A DNA stretch of 64,000 nt from Zhengitettix transpicula. Its lineage: Eukaryota > Arthropoda > Insecta > Orthoptera > Tetrigidae. Each line of letters opens with the position of its first letter. Position 1 is the stretch's first letter. A program made the position numbers and the translations under genes. Location: positions 62,740,509-62,804,508 of the forward strand of contig CM073594.1 in the NCBI GenBank assembly GCA_037074705.1, in the 5' to 3' direction. Positions 34,933 through 47,559 of the stretch are shown here, piece after piece. Under the pieces are notes generated by a model, which was given only the letters and a program-made list of their open reading frames with translations, searched no databases and was not told where the DNA came from.

Positions 34933-34984
34933 TTAAATATAAAATTCTGGTACTGTGATCATATCTTATATCTTATCTTATAAA

Positions 34985-35346
34985 TAAATCAGAGTGTTTG
35001 TTTGTTTGTATGTATGTATGTATGTTCGTATATTTGTATGTTCCTTATACAAATCTACACCGGTGGGGCAAAATTCGCATACGTGTTCTTTGCGACCAGG
35101 AAACAAACACCGTCGGGGTGAGACGCCTCTACCACCCCGGGGGCGGGGGGAGACGGGGTTGGAATTTTTCAAACATGTTAAATGGTCGATTATTCGGGGT
35201 TAGGCGGGGGTAGAAATTTTCAAACAATGTAACCGACCGATAACAAATTCAGAGATAGGGGTCGAGTTGCGGTACATAAAAATAACGAAAATATCGGAGG
35301 GGGGAGGGGGGTTATGGATAAATGACGTCTCCGGACACCCAGCTAG
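34985..35346 (+). mobile_element. Helitron-like non-autonomous element, copy 3 (short)
   Basis: Same head as copy 2 (TATG microsatellite at about 35005-35035, TTCCTTATACAAATCTACAC, TGTTCTTTGCGACCAGGAAAC) and the same tail (TCCGGACACCCAGCTAG|T) but only one internal module. Copies 2 and 3 lie in direct orientation 52 bp apart, so they may be a tandem insertion. Confidence 0.6.
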
Positions 35347-36480
35347 TTTAAAATAAAATGAATTGCTTAGTTGCGGGTATCACCCAATCAGAAACTACAC
35401 TGTCGTAAAAACAATCGGCCAATCAAAACCTAGAGCGAAGAAAGATGGACGAATAACAGCCCATAGCGACAATAATTGATCCTATTAACGGATATAAATT
35501 CGACTTTTGTGTATTAAGCACTCCTATAATACCATAATAATAATAATCTCACCCGTTTAACAATCGGAAAGATAAAAGGTGTCTAGGGATTATCTCTAAT
35601 TTTAAATTACTTTACATATAATATCTGTTTTTATAGCCTTTACAGTATATTTAGGTCCGAGAACATTATCATTCATTCCAAATTAAATACTAAATAAGAA
35701 TATAAATTCAACGACTACCTTTCTTTAATAATTTATTGCCCGTAATCTCTTACATAATAAACGACAAATCATTGTACCTACTATTCATTTCCTCCAATGA
35801 CACGCAGTCTCATACTATGCATAATTAATGGCTGAAAGCAGTTTAAGAGATAAAAGAAATAGGAATTCGTAATAATTTAAGATTAACAAATGGACAACAA
35901 TGTTGATCTGAATAAATTATGTTTCATATTCCTCTTTATTTTATTTATTTAAAGCAGAGATTATTTTCACGGATCTTCCTTTAGGATAATTACAGTGAAT
36001 TTATTTAGAAATTTTAATCGAAATCATATTTTGCTATTTTATGTTTGCTCTTAATTTGCCAACAGTGTAGGCGTATAATGGTAGTTGCGGTCTTAATTAC
36101 CTTACCTCCAACACTTTTATAGGTGGCAAACTGAATGTCAGCTCATTCTGCACAAGTCTCTGTAAAAGTAACAGTCTTAAAATGTAATTAAAAATGTTAC
36201 TGATTGTTTTTCAATACAATAAAAGTCATAAGTATAATTTCATGGCACAGGTCTCATGCAGACTTTTTTAATCATTGCACCACACAACCATATAGACAGA
36301 CGTTAGTCTCTGTAAACAGTTTAAGCACTCATCACTTTCATAATTATTATATCAGTAAATATAACTCATCTTTGGTCTTATTATTTACTTCTTATAAATG
36401 ACAGTGCTATTTACTTATACTGGACCACTTTTATGTACATGGTAATTTATACCTGTGGAAGCTGTATAATATTGATAACA
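35347..36480. other. HCN intron, no feature seen
   Basis: AT-rich, nothing recognised. Confidence 0.5.
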
Positions 36481-36528
36481 ATAATAATGATCGCCAAATA
36501 CAGACTGAATAAGTGATAATATAAATAC

Positions 36529-36570
36529 CACAGAACGTTTCTGGGATCCTTGTCCCTTTCTTCAAGTGCT
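36529..36570 (-). ncRNA. Hammerhead-ribozyme-like motif next to Penelope copy 2
   Basis: Minus strand: GCAC, TTGAAGA (first base of the CTGANGA box mutated), AAGGGA-loop-TCCC stem II, AGAAACGTT. The GAAA box is intact. It lies on the same strand as, and downstream of, the Penelope RT fragment at 36740-37480, in the place of its 3' pseudo-LTR. The surrounding arm sequence is homologous to pair B. Confidence 0.5.
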
Positions 36571-36739
36571 AAGAAGAGCCTAGAGCGACACAACTGCACT
36601 GGTCAGCTGACAAAAATTAAAAGCAAAGAAAACGTAACGACAATGTGAGAGCAAAAGGGTTAGCAAAACAATAGTGGAGCAACAACAATGGGAAAGCAGA
36701 AGGTTTAGCGTAATAATAAGAGATCGTAGCAATTGTGAG

Positions 36740-37480
36740 TTTCATAGTGTCTCACACAATGTTTGCTGTAGGTGTCAAGTAGGAAAGATTATTAGTAGAT
36801 CTGTAAATTATGGATATTTGATATTCTTTGAAAATTTGGACGAATTTGTGATGTAGAAATTTGTAATAAGGGAGTACGAGTAAAAATTGGTTTGAGCTGA
36901 TTGGGGACGACTGACAGTAAGATTTATTTCAGTCTAATGTTAATGTGTTTCTAAATAAAATTTAAAGGGTACTCATTCCAGATTAAAATGTTTCGGACAA
37001 TATTTAAGTTGCGTTGATGGAACCCGTTAGAGTTAGAAAGTAAAATAGCTCTGTCTACAAGATTGTATACTATAGCTCTCTTTTGGTTAGGAGGATGATC
37101 AGAAAGAAAATTGAGCACACGCCCTGAGTATGTAGGTTTTCTGAACCAGTTGGTGAGAATGGATAGTGAGACATCTAGGAAATTAAGTGTACGGTCCAAT
37201 TAAAGTTCATGGGTGAATTGTAAGTTTGGATGATAATTATTTATAGTATTGACTACAAGGTTTATTTGAGAGGAATTAAACATACAAAAAATATCTGATG
37301 TAGCAATGAGGTTGGTCAAGAATTTTCCAAATCTCTCATGACCATCTCAGCAAAAAAAGGACTAAAGGGGCTTCCAATGGGAGAACCTTTAATTTGTTGA
37401 TAGTGAACATGATACAAAATAGTTTCATTTTTATATCTCATATTGATCCTAAAGTTTATCTAGTCATCTCATTTATCACT
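36740..37480 (-). pseudogene. Penelope-like retroelement fragment, copy 2
   Basis: The minus strand encodes HVHYQQIKGSPIGSPFSPFF, then (37199-36951) LDVSLSILTNWFRKPTYSG and LNIVRNILIWNEYPLNFI, which align with copy 1 at 18767-19460. Non-coding homology continues to about 36745 (CCCAATCAGCTCAA..., CGTACTCCCTTATTACA, TTGACACCTACAGCAAACA). About 30 bp that would hold the YVDD box are deleted, and stops are present, so the copy is dead. The GIY-YIG part is missing. It is followed on the same strand by the hammerhead-type motif at 36.5 kb. Confidence 0.8.
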
Positions 37481-38046
37481 ATTTATTTGACTTTAAACAA
37501 GAAGAGTAAAAATAAACATTTTCTTTAATCTTAAGAGAAATAGTCTGAGACAGAAAGAAGATTTCTAAAGGTTAATGAAATTGACTATGTCAAAATGAAG
37601 TATTCGCCAGGGATACATGATAGACACTTTAAACCCTGAAAATATTTCAGTTTAAACATTTAGATCGTATTCATTAAAATAAATTTGACTTGTTTCTGCA
37701 ATTTTCATCTATATATATTATGTAGGCTCTGCTCTACTAAGTGTTGAGAAACTAAATGCAGTCTAATTAAAAGTTAAGTAAAAATTATTTCATTGTAAAT
37801 TAAATCAATCAATTTATTAAAGAATGATTGCTTCTTGTTAATTAAATGGTTCTCATATTATAACTTGTATAAGAGTTGGATAAATGTACAGCGTTTTGAC
37901 ATCTAGCCCCAATGTCATGAGGTTACTTGAGTTAATCTAGCTGCCGAGTGCTTTTATGTGCTTCTATGACCAATATTAAGGCTTTATAACTGTTAAATCA
38001 AATGTATTATTGCTTGTATTAAGGTCCTTTTTGTTGTTGAGCAATT
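37481..38046. other. HCN intron, no feature seen
   Basis: AT-rich. From about here to 55 kb CpG dinucleotides become rare. A TA run precedes the next element. Confidence 0.5.
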
Positions 38047-39115
38047 ATATATATATACATAATATAAAAATGAATTTCTGGTTGTCCCCATGCACTGTTA
38101 AACCATTCATCCAATTGTGATGAAACTTTGGTGAGTTGTTGTGTGTACCACCAGGAAGTTTTCTGTCGGCCTTTTGAAGATAAAGGCAGCTACCAAGGGC
38201 TGAATGGGGGTGAAATGCTAAAATGACCGATATTAGTGTCTATTAATTACTTTTCAGGGTCTATGTGATTAATACATTCTATCCAGTCTTAGTGTACAAT
38301 TTCAACCCCTTAAAACACCAATAAGGGAGAGGATGAAGGGAGTTACATAAATGACATGAAACAACTGAGATTGGTGTCAAATCCAGGGTTATAGATGCCA
38401 GTAAGTTTAATTCTAACGTTCACTACATCAGTTAAGTTGTAATTTAGAGGATGTAGGTGAAAGACTGTTACATAAAGTATTGAGTAAACAGTGGGCACTG
38501 AATCTGGAACTATGGAAGTCTCTGAGTTTAATTCTGACATTTACCATACTGGTTAAGATGTAATTCACACCCTAGTGGAACTGGGTGAAACAAATCTTAA
38601 ATGTGTCGACCCATATCTACCAAACTTTATATGCATGTTACTTATGATCCAAGAACAAACAATCAGGACTTAAGACACATAAACCTCGAGGGATGGGAGT
38701 GGAATTTCAAAACATTCCTAAACAGATATATTAGCATCAAGTAAAACGTTGTCAGGGTCACTTTATTTGATATTATCATTCAAGAATTTTTAAGTGTCTA
38801 ATTTCAACATCAAAAGGCAAGTGAGTGAAGCATCCTTCTCGTACGGGTGATAGTGGAATTAGTTTACATAAAATGTAATGAAAAAAAAATACTGCTATTA
38901 TTGTCAATTCCAGAGTTATAGGAGTCACTGAGTTTAAATCTTTTATGGTAGTAAATGAAATTTTATGTTCCACTTCATGGAGGTGGAGGCAGTTGACAAA
39001 AAGTTACCCAGAGTAGTTTTGACCCTCTAAATGGTTTATTTTATTAACCAAGAGGTTAATGTCAAATTAATTCCTTCTCCAGTCTAATTTAAATAAATAC
39101 CCAGGCACTGATATA
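38047..39115 (+). mobile_element. Helitron-like non-autonomous element, copy 4 (CpG-decayed)
   Basis: Same head as copy 1 (ATAAAAATGAATTTCTGG, CCATGCACTGTTAAACCATT) and the same module order through TTTTGACCC and the tail ATACCCAGGCACTGATATAGTG, which is a degraded form of the CCCGGGCAACTCC...CTAGT terminus. Many CpGs of copy 1 appear here as TG or CA. It lacks the segment that corresponds to about 15450-15770 of copy 1. Confidence 0.6.
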
Positions 39116-42100
39116 GTGACATTATATGAAATTTCATCAGTGTGGACAATCAGAATGGGATGCAAAGCTTTTTTAAAAAGCTCAATATTTTATTATGTAT
39201 ACTGTAGATAACTGAGTATATAGAAGTCTATTATCTTAAAAGATTTAGACAATGTCCTATCTAATACCCTAATTGTTACAGTAAGAGTAGACATATATTT
39301 CTTTTGCTGTCAATTTTAATTTAGTATTGAGTATAATTACCTCCAGGATAAATGATTATGCTATACTAATATATACAAAAACACTTACTTCAATATTAGA
39401 TACAACATCAAAAGAACAATTTTGAAGTAATTTTGATCAAAATATTTTAATAATCAAGTATACAGAAAATAGTTACAGCTAAATATAATTTGTTTGGCAA
39501 ACTTTAAATGAAATGTACATGAAAAATAGAAGAATGGTGGAAATATTTATTTCCAATATTTGTGCATGTATGTGTGTGCCAATTAGTTAAATAATTTATT
39601 TCAAATTCAATTCATAATAACCATGTAACATTTTCGTATTGGATAACCGTGTCCAATTGTTTATTATTTCTCTCATACTCTGCACTCGACTCAGATTATA
39701 TCATGGCAGATATTTAAATGTAAAAGAATATTATATATTTTTACATGAACAGCTTTATAATCAAATACATCCATATTTGCATTATTTAAAGTATTTACAG
39801 TTCAGGATGTGTAATATATTCAATTAGTATTTTTGCAAAAACATGAAGTTTAATGTCACCTGTAAACATAAGAAAAAAAATGCTTGTACAAATCTGGCAT
39901 TGTTTTCAAAACAGAAGTTGAGACAAAAAAATTATTCTCTTGTGTAAATGTGTAACTACTATTTATATTTCCAAAGGTTTTTTCCAAACTTATCTTGCCA
40001 CAATTAGTAAATACATACTGCTTTTTTTAGTCTAATTTTAATACACCAAATTTTCCTTAATTTTTACTAAAATGTAATGAAGACATTGTTTGTGAAAATT
40101 ATTTAAAATAATTGTTTAATGTTTGGAACAAGTTTTAATACTTTTATGATTTTTTAACATTATTATAAGGAAGGTAATAAATTTTTGACAACTTATGAAA
40201 CCTTCCAAACCAAAGGTATAAAGATTCCATTTTTAGCATATTTTGGGGGGTTTAAATTGTAGAATGTAAGTATGTTCATGAATTCACCAAACTTTTCTTG
40301 TTAATGCAGTTAAAGAGCAATAAACTTTAATCACTTGATGTATAAAGTTTTGTTTTTAATTTAATTATTTTTGTGTATACATCACCTTAGTAGTTTTCTA
40401 TTATGACCTTAACTATGATATATTTGGCTTTCTTTACCATCTAAAGTCTTACTGTGTTGTCCCTAAAGCTCTCTTACTTGGTCATGTGAGTAGGTCCACA
40501 TAATTCTTTACTATATCCATTTTTCTTCCCTTCAATTACTACATTATTAATTTTTAATATTCAATTTTTTTAACTTTTTTCCACTTCATGTTTTGCATTA
40601 TATGAAATAAGTGCTCCATGAACTTACTCATCTGTGCACCGTATCCGAATTTGTAGTAATCTTGTAAATGATTGATAAAAGTTAGTATTTCTGCCTATGG
40701 ATCGCACATTTTCAAATAAGTAAGCACAATATATTGTGCGTAGTTCTCATTGATTTGCATGGTGTTTGAATTTTTTCCTATATTTGTTATGTATTTTAGT
40801 CATCAGGATGTGTGTGATGCCTACCAACTATTTTCTCTTTTGTATTTATGTATGCTGAGATATAAGTATTTTTCTTTTGCATCTTGAATACTAACATAAT
40901 GAATTGAAACATTTTTAACTTATCAGTAATAATTTTTCATTTTTAATAAGCAATCAAACAAAACGAAATAATACTTAGGTTTACTTATTCTTCTTCACTT
41001 GTCAGAAATGTTAATAAATCGAATTTGTAAGGAATACTGCACAAGCCATGTCTATGGTTACTTGTTCAAGATTTTCTTATGCATTAGCCACAATGCACTG
41101 ATTTTTTTGGCTACATATGTACTGTTTGCCTGTGTGAAATCATTGAAGATTAAGCATATCCAAAGAGTAAGTGCTATATTATTAATATGCCCTTTGTTAG
41201 CAGTTTACTAGATACATTTGTTCTGGACTATGTTTTTGGGAAAATGGCTAGGGTGAAGTTTTATTATTAATTTATTTTCAACTACAGTATGTACTGCTGG
41301 AAGTGTGAAATATTTTTTACTGTGCAAATAGCAAAATTCATTGAAATTGTTCATAGTGTAAATATTGGTTTTAGTAGATAAATAGCAAATTATCACATAA
41401 ATTCATACAAAGCAAGTATACTTTAATTGGGTCTTGTGCAATTTCATTCATATTTAGTAATATTTCATTCAAGTATTATTTGCTTCCATGTATAATAGCA
41501 TGTTTTTGCAAACTTCATTATTGCTCTAATATAAAAAAAACTATTGGCGCTGAAGCTAATGTTTATAGAAAAAATTACTTTAATTTTCTAATTTCATCTG
41601 CCATGATTTAATTTCATGAATATGAGATCAATGCTTTTCGATGAATGGATTGTCTATTATAAAATTTCACTGTTATTATTATCTAAAGGTTCAAATTTCT
41701 TACTTATTGCTCAATCTTCATAAGTTCATAAATATCTAAATTAAATGATAAGGTAAGTAGAATTTATCATATTAATGCTTTTCTCATTCCAACCATATTG
41801 GAACATTGAGAATACCCAACAGAGCAATTGCAAAGTAATGAATTTACTGTTTTCAAAAACTTTGGCCATTTATTGAAATATATTATTATTTAGCATATCT
41901 TTCCACATATGTTATATAAAACATATCCTATAAGTAAATAAATTAAGATGATACAATACACAATTTGTGTGTTCTGTGTACAGTGCAGAACAAAAAATTT
42001 AGATATTAAAAATTATTGTATTTACAAATTATAAACAATGTACCATCTCTGGCTAAGGTGAGTATGAAATGGTAATCCCTACAGAAAACCATATTTGGAA

Positions 42101-44184
42101 AATATAAACTAATTAAACCTTTTCATTTTTTGTCTTAAAATATATTTAGTTCATTCCATACGTTAAAATTGTAGTGTAATTTATGTGATTTCTAATTTTT
42201 TTCATTACAGTACCAAATTACTGTCATTTGTATGAAATAAGATTTATGCTTGGTTAAAGTATTTTACATTAATATGAGTAGAAATTAAAGATATATATAT
42301 ATATATTAATATATATATATATATGTATTTAAAAAATATATTTAATAGGTAAATGTAGCAAAAATTTCATTCATATCAAATAAAACTACTTTTTAGCAAA
42401 ATCTTATTTATAAATATAATTTTTAAATTAAATAGTTATAAGCTAATTGATTTTGAATAACTTTTATTGATTCATTTAGCTATTACATATCTAACACTAA
42501 TACTATGACTAAAATAATTAGTTACTATTTCAAAATTTACTGTATTTTGTGTATAATTTAATTGAATAGTATTATAATTAGCTCATATTCCATAGACACT
42601 ACTGAGAAGCAGGGTTTCCACAGTTTGGAATGACACAGGAATTTTATATTATATATTATACTCATAATATTTTACATTTTTTGGTTTGTGCCATAATATT
42701 GCTTACAGAAGGTTTAATTTTAAGAAAAGTTTTTTCACCTGGTAAATAACCTGTTCAATCTTAAATTTATTTTATATACACAATTGTTTATTTTCATGAA
42801 TGCTATTGACCCCACATTCAGCCCACTTTCTTTGCATGCTTTAGTTCAGACGGATCTCCTGTGTATATTGAACATTGATATAAATATATGAAACTGTATT
42901 GTCATTTAATTAGTTTTGATTAAATATTTTTCCACAATTAGAAGTGTATGAAAGATATATAAACAAGGAAGGTTCATTTTTATAAAACATTTTTTATAGG
43001 AAGTAGCTTGGCTATTTATTATTCTGGCAGCTCTATATATGCTAGCAGTGAGTTAAATGATGCTTTGTCATTAAATATGGTAAATAATTATGGATTTTAA
43101 ATTTCTTAATATGAACTAGACATTAATTTTCTTCATAATTCTAAAACAGGGCACATGCATAGTGTTCTATAAAATCAAAATAGATTCCTTTGTAAACATA
43201 CCATGAAATATCACATGTATAAAAACGCTTGATTTATTAATTAATTACTATATTTTGTTGATCTAATTAGTGTGTTGATTTTTAGGTTTAATTAAGGTAA
43301 ATCTAGGAATTTAGAGATTCAGTTTAATTTGAATATTGTAGTACAAAGAATTTCATAAAAATTTCAAAAAATACTCTTAAACTCCAAGTATAAGTCCTAA
43401 ACTTTTTCCACATCTAGAGTAGAAAATTATCTTTCATTAAGAGTAAGTATCTATTTGAATAATAAATTATTTAACAATAATATTGTAATTTCACCGTGTA
43501 AATGTGGGACTAAAATAATTGCTATGTGGAGACTAATCAGGAGAGCCAAAGAACAAATTTCTTCCTTGATAAGCCAATATCCATTTATGCATATGGACTT
43601 ATTTGGTTTTTATTTATTTTCATATTCCTCTATCTAAAGGTTTATGTCTTAGACACTGGAAAATATTGTGCATTTTATCAAGCTACTATCTAACACTAAA
43701 ATTAGTTCATGAATTATATGAAGATCCTCTTAAAAATAGTTTTCCTTTATATTATGACTGTGTTGTTGACCAGTGCTCAGGAATTATGATCAGTAAATAA
43801 TCATTTTTCTTTACACATTACTATTATAGTTTTGTAAATTTCCAGGTATTCTTTCACATTATTTGATCTACTTATTGAATCACTGTTTAATAATATTCAT
43901 AAATTTCATTAAAATTAGAATTATAAAACTTCATTCAATCTGAAATAACAATCTTAAATATTCAAATTCCTGAGGTGTGTAGAAAAATTTGCAATTTTTG
44001 TGTAAATGTTAAAGCTTCAACTTAACTATCCAGTTTTGTTTGAATATATATTCATATTTAATCATATTGTCTGCAGTTAAGTTGAGGATATTATTTTATA
44101 GTTGTGATAGTCCACATAATATTACAGTTGTGCTTTCTTTATTTATTGGAAGCTGTTATAAAAACATATTGTTTTTTGTTACAG
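39116..44184. other. CpG-poor HCN intron
   Basis: Very AT-rich with almost no CpG (2 in 42001-43000 by hand count). A TA microsatellite lies at about 42290-42325. Short open frames such as 40999-41211 look random. No element recognised. Confidence 0.55.
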
Positions 44185-44403
44185 GAAGCATTTTGGCTTG
44201 AGCAGTATTCATGGGCACTTTTCAAAGCTATGTCTCATATGCTGTGCATAGGATATGGCCGTTTCCCACCTCAGTCCCTAACAGACATGTGGCTTACAAT
44301 GCTTTCAATGATAAGTGGAGCAACATGTTATGCATTGTTTTTGGGCCACGCAACAAATCTTATTCAAAGTCTTGACTCATCTCGACGTCAGTACCGTGAA
44401 AAG
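44185..44403 (+). CDS. Ih: HCN (Ih) channel exon: pore, S6 and start of C-linker
   Basis: Acceptor TTACAG, donor GTATAT, 73 codons, phase 0. The product begins [20 protein letters not shown], continues [10 protein letters not shown], and then the S6 segment up to [25 protein letters not shown] is the HCN form of the selectivity filter (weakly potassium-selective, passes sodium). The first part is the pore helix, and S6 lines the inner gate. Third-position GC is only about 36% by hand count, half that of the upstream exons of the same gene, and CpGs are few. The open frame upstream of the acceptor is intron. Confidence 0.96.
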
Positions 44404-44583
44404 GTATATCTTTTTATTTATGAAAATCACATTGTTTCATGTAGTAATCACAGTAAAACATGTTTATTATGCTATTGTAATTTGCAAAGTTAATAATAAT
44501 ATACTTAAAATATTTTATATTAGTTTATAATAAACTGTAACACCAATTTACAGTGAAAAAAATATTATTTTCATTGTTATTAC

Positions 44584-44614
<31 letters not shown>

Positions 44615-45127
44615 GAATATTTTTTATCTGTAGGTCCAAAATTATTGATTTTAAAACTACTTTGTAATTATGTGGGAGGGGAATCCTAGGGTATATCAAT
44701 GACAAACATTGATAGGGTATATCAAGACAAACATTTATAAGAGTACAATCCACAGTTATGTATATTTTTGCTGTTTCTAAAATTAAGCCTCCTTCTGTAA
44801 ATATACTTCTGCAAAACAATACACATTATTTGATTCTTCCAGAATAAATTTTGATTTTCTTGCCCTCCACTAATTTCTGAATAAATTAGATTACTTTTAC
44901 TTCACTGAATATATTTCAGGTATTTTTGTCCAAATTTAGTAATAATGTAGAAAACAACAAACAGCAAAATCTAAATGAAAATATGATTAAATATTATTGC
45001 AGGAAGAACATTGGTAAAGGACCAAATTTTTCAATAAATATTATATCCTGAATAACCATTTTATAAAAATTATAAATTCAATTTTAGTTTCAATATTTTT
45101 GAGGCAATTGACTTCTTTATGTAATAG
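44404..45127. other. HCN intron with (TTA)n microsatellite
   Basis: 724-bp intron. A TTA/ATT repeat of about 40 bp lies at 44574-44614. Nothing else seen. Confidence 0.8.
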
Positions 45128-45274
45128 GTAAAGCAAGTAGAGGAATATATGGCTTATCGAAAACTTCCTCGAGAAATGCGCCAAAGAATTACTGAATACT
45201 TTGAACATCGATATCAAGGGAAATTCTTTGATGAAGAGGCAATACTAGGAGAGCTTTCAGAAAAACTTCGAGAG
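45128..45274 (+). CDS. Ih: HCN (Ih) channel exon: C-linker
   Basis: Acceptor TAATAG, donor GTAAAC, 49 codons, phase 0. The product [20 protein letters not shown] continues [20 protein letters not shown] and ends GELSEKLRE. These are the A'-D' helices of the C-linker, which tetramerise under the pore and pass the cyclic-nucleotide signal to the gate. The sequence is nearly invariant in animals, so the identification is secure. Confidence 0.96.
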
Positions 45275-46333
45275 GTAAACCTAATTTGTGTTATTTCATT
45301 TGAATTTTAACATTTTTCCTGAATCTTTCACTCTTTTTGTTAATAAAAACTAGACTTCAAGATTGTTATTATGAGATTCAATTTTTATTCAGGAACAATA
45401 AAAATTACTGATGTTATAATTAATTCTTGATATTAAAATTATTTTGATATAGATGTGCATCATAAAATTAACTTATATGTCTACATTTTGTATCAGTAAG
45501 TTACCAAATTTATAATAAATAATCAATTTGAAAAATATTTGGGTTAGTGGATCAAGCAAGTAATTTTTTTTGCAAAATATAACATTTACCTTATTTAATC
45601 TCTATTTGAGAAATCCTTTATCAACAACAACTTCTTTTAATTCTTGGATACATTGTTTGCAAATGCAAAATTTCAAATGATATATTTGTAAGTTCATTTA
45701 GCATAGAAGAACTGTAAGTTGTGTCACTGACTCAAATTTATAATCAAATTGATTAAATTCTCCTTGATTGAATATGTTAGCATTTAATAATTTTTAATGA
45801 CTTAAATCAGTCAACATTTATATATATTTTTCTAGACATTTTCCATCTGTACACCACTAAGACAGCATTTCATGTACCTAATTTTATTTATGGTTGCACA
45901 CTGTGTCTCTGTATTAAGCTGTTAATAACCTGAATATTACTCTTATGGCATTCACCAGCGAGTTAGAACATTATTTTTACAGTTACTTGAATTCTTTTAG
46001 TCTTGTAATTTAGTGTAATTTATGCTAAAGAGAAAATTAATGTTTGTTTCAGTCATTTCATATTCAATTTTGCCTAAGTTAATTTCATAATTTTTTAGTT
46101 TTTTAAAGTTTAATATTTATAAAAATACATTGACACTGTATGATGGAATTTATATCTGTAGGATGAAATAGGTATGTTATATATCATGGCAGTATTTCCT
46201 TTACATCGAGGGAGAGAGTACTTATCAAAGGTTTTAAACATGTTAAACAATAAGTGATAATTTTGGTAATCTTCTCAGTGGTATTAATATATTTAATATA
46301 TACAATTCTGAACAAATAGCGTTTGTTTCATAG
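45275..46333. other. HCN intron, no feature seen
   Basis: AT-rich and CpG-poor 1059-bp intron without recognisable features. Confidence 0.8.
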
Positions 46334-46451
46334 GATGTTATTAACTACAACTGCCGATCTTTGGTTGCATCTGTACCATTCTTTGCAAATGCTGACACAA
46401 ACTTTGTGTCTGATGTTGTCACCAAACTCCGATATGAAGTCTTCCAACCAG
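46334..46451 (+). CDS. Ih: HCN (Ih) channel exon: end of C-linker, start of nucleotide-binding domain
   Basis: Acceptor TCATAG, donor GTAAGT. 39 codons plus the first base of a split Gly codon. The product [20 protein letters not shown] and [19 protein letters not shown] covers the last C-linker helices and the first helix and strand of the cyclic-nucleotide-binding domain. PFF and the EVFQPGD junction are typical of HCN proteins. Third-position GC is about 36% by hand count. Confidence 0.95.
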
Positions 46452-46749
46452 GTAAGTGATATAAATTAATTACTCATAAACTGAAGCAAAATTAATTTTC
46501 TGAATAAATTGGTTAGTTTACAATAAGGTCTTCTACGTCACTTCAATTTATTTCAGTAGAGTCCTTTAGGTCTAAGAGTACTAGGTGCATATTTTTCTCG
46601 TGGTTAATTAATAATCAATTAAATTAATCCCATATTCATTTAAATAAAACTATAACTTGTCACAAACAAGAGTCTTTTATTTGAAAATTTGAGTAAGAAG
46701 TCTTACTTTAATTTATGAACTGTATATAACAGAAAAGCTTACTGGTTTA

Positions 46750-47040
46750 CAGAGTGGGCCATAAATATGATCACTTTTGAACTAAATATTTAAAGAATAC
46801 TATTTAACTTATACAATTTTTTATTCATATTAATATAAAGTTTTTGAAAGTTGCTTAAACATAACATCATTCAGTTGTGCAACAAACACGTTTCAAACAC
46901 AATTAAGCTCAGTGCCCTAGTTTTCATAAAATAGTAGCCATTTATTTTTGGAGAATATGCTTTCAATTTGACAGACTTGGCTTTTAAAGTATCCCAAAAC
47001 AACAAAGTCATGAGAAGCCAAGTAAGGACTCCACAAATGG
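46750..47040 (-). pseudogene. Mariner/IS630-type DNA transposon fossil
   Basis: On the minus strand 47034-46942 reads SPYLASHDFVVLGYFKSQVC, a decayed form of the SPDLxPxDFxLWGYxKxxVY block around the last catalytic acidic residue of DDE transposases of this superfamily. It is followed downstream by frames broken with stops and then, at 46783-46750, by AAAAGTGATCATATTTATGG and CCCACTCTG, which looks like a terminal inverted repeat. The other end of the element was not found. It sits in the intron between two HCN nucleotide-binding-domain exons. Confidence 0.5.
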
Positions 47041-47213
47041 CATGAAGTATTCCCTCTATGCAATTTCATACAAGATTTCCTGTGCTAACATTTGGGTTAC
47101 AACAGCCAAATATTTGTTAGACATGTGGAATTTGGCGCCAAAGTAATTTTTTTGTCAGCTTCAAAATCATGCAGTGATGCTAAGGTGAAAACATGTAACA
47201 TTATGTACTGGTC

Positions 47214-47526
47214 AGAGTTTACATTGAAAGATTCTCATAGTTTATACCTGCACAATACTACAAGCATATCGTTAATATACTCAACAAAGACATGTTATTT
47301 TTCTTCAAAATTGGGTGTAATTACTAATCTTCTTCAGATATTTATCATGAATTGTTTTCTTAAGAATGTATATACTCTACATAAGGTTATGATTACTTAT
47401 AGATATAACTGCAGGCTACTTTGACAAAAATACATTCAGCAAAGTGAAAACTTAAGTCCAAATCTTGATGGTACAAGAAAACAAAATTAATGAGTCTAGA
47501 GTTTACAGTGAAAGCTTCTCATAGCT
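47214..47526 (+). repeat. 261-bp segment repeated at 54807, here flanked by 24-bp direct repeats
   Basis: 47240-47500 (TTTATACCTGCACAATA... to ...AATTAATGAGTCTAGA) recurs at 54807-55066 in the same orientation with a low level of substitutions and small indels. Here it is bordered by GAGTTTACATTGAAAGATTC (from 47215) and GAGTTTACAGTGAAAGCTTC (from 47502), imperfect direct repeats of about 24 bp. The second copy lacks these borders. Its nature is unknown: it has no recognised protein or terminal inverted repeat. Confidence 0.8.
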
Positions 47527-47559
47527 TGTTTTCAATGTAATGAGATCAATAATGCTCTG

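Noticed and set aside
34006..35346. CRISPR-like or satellite array from the regular modules
   Set aside because: Modules are about 260 bp without spacers, in a eukaryotic intron, and have Helitron-type ends.
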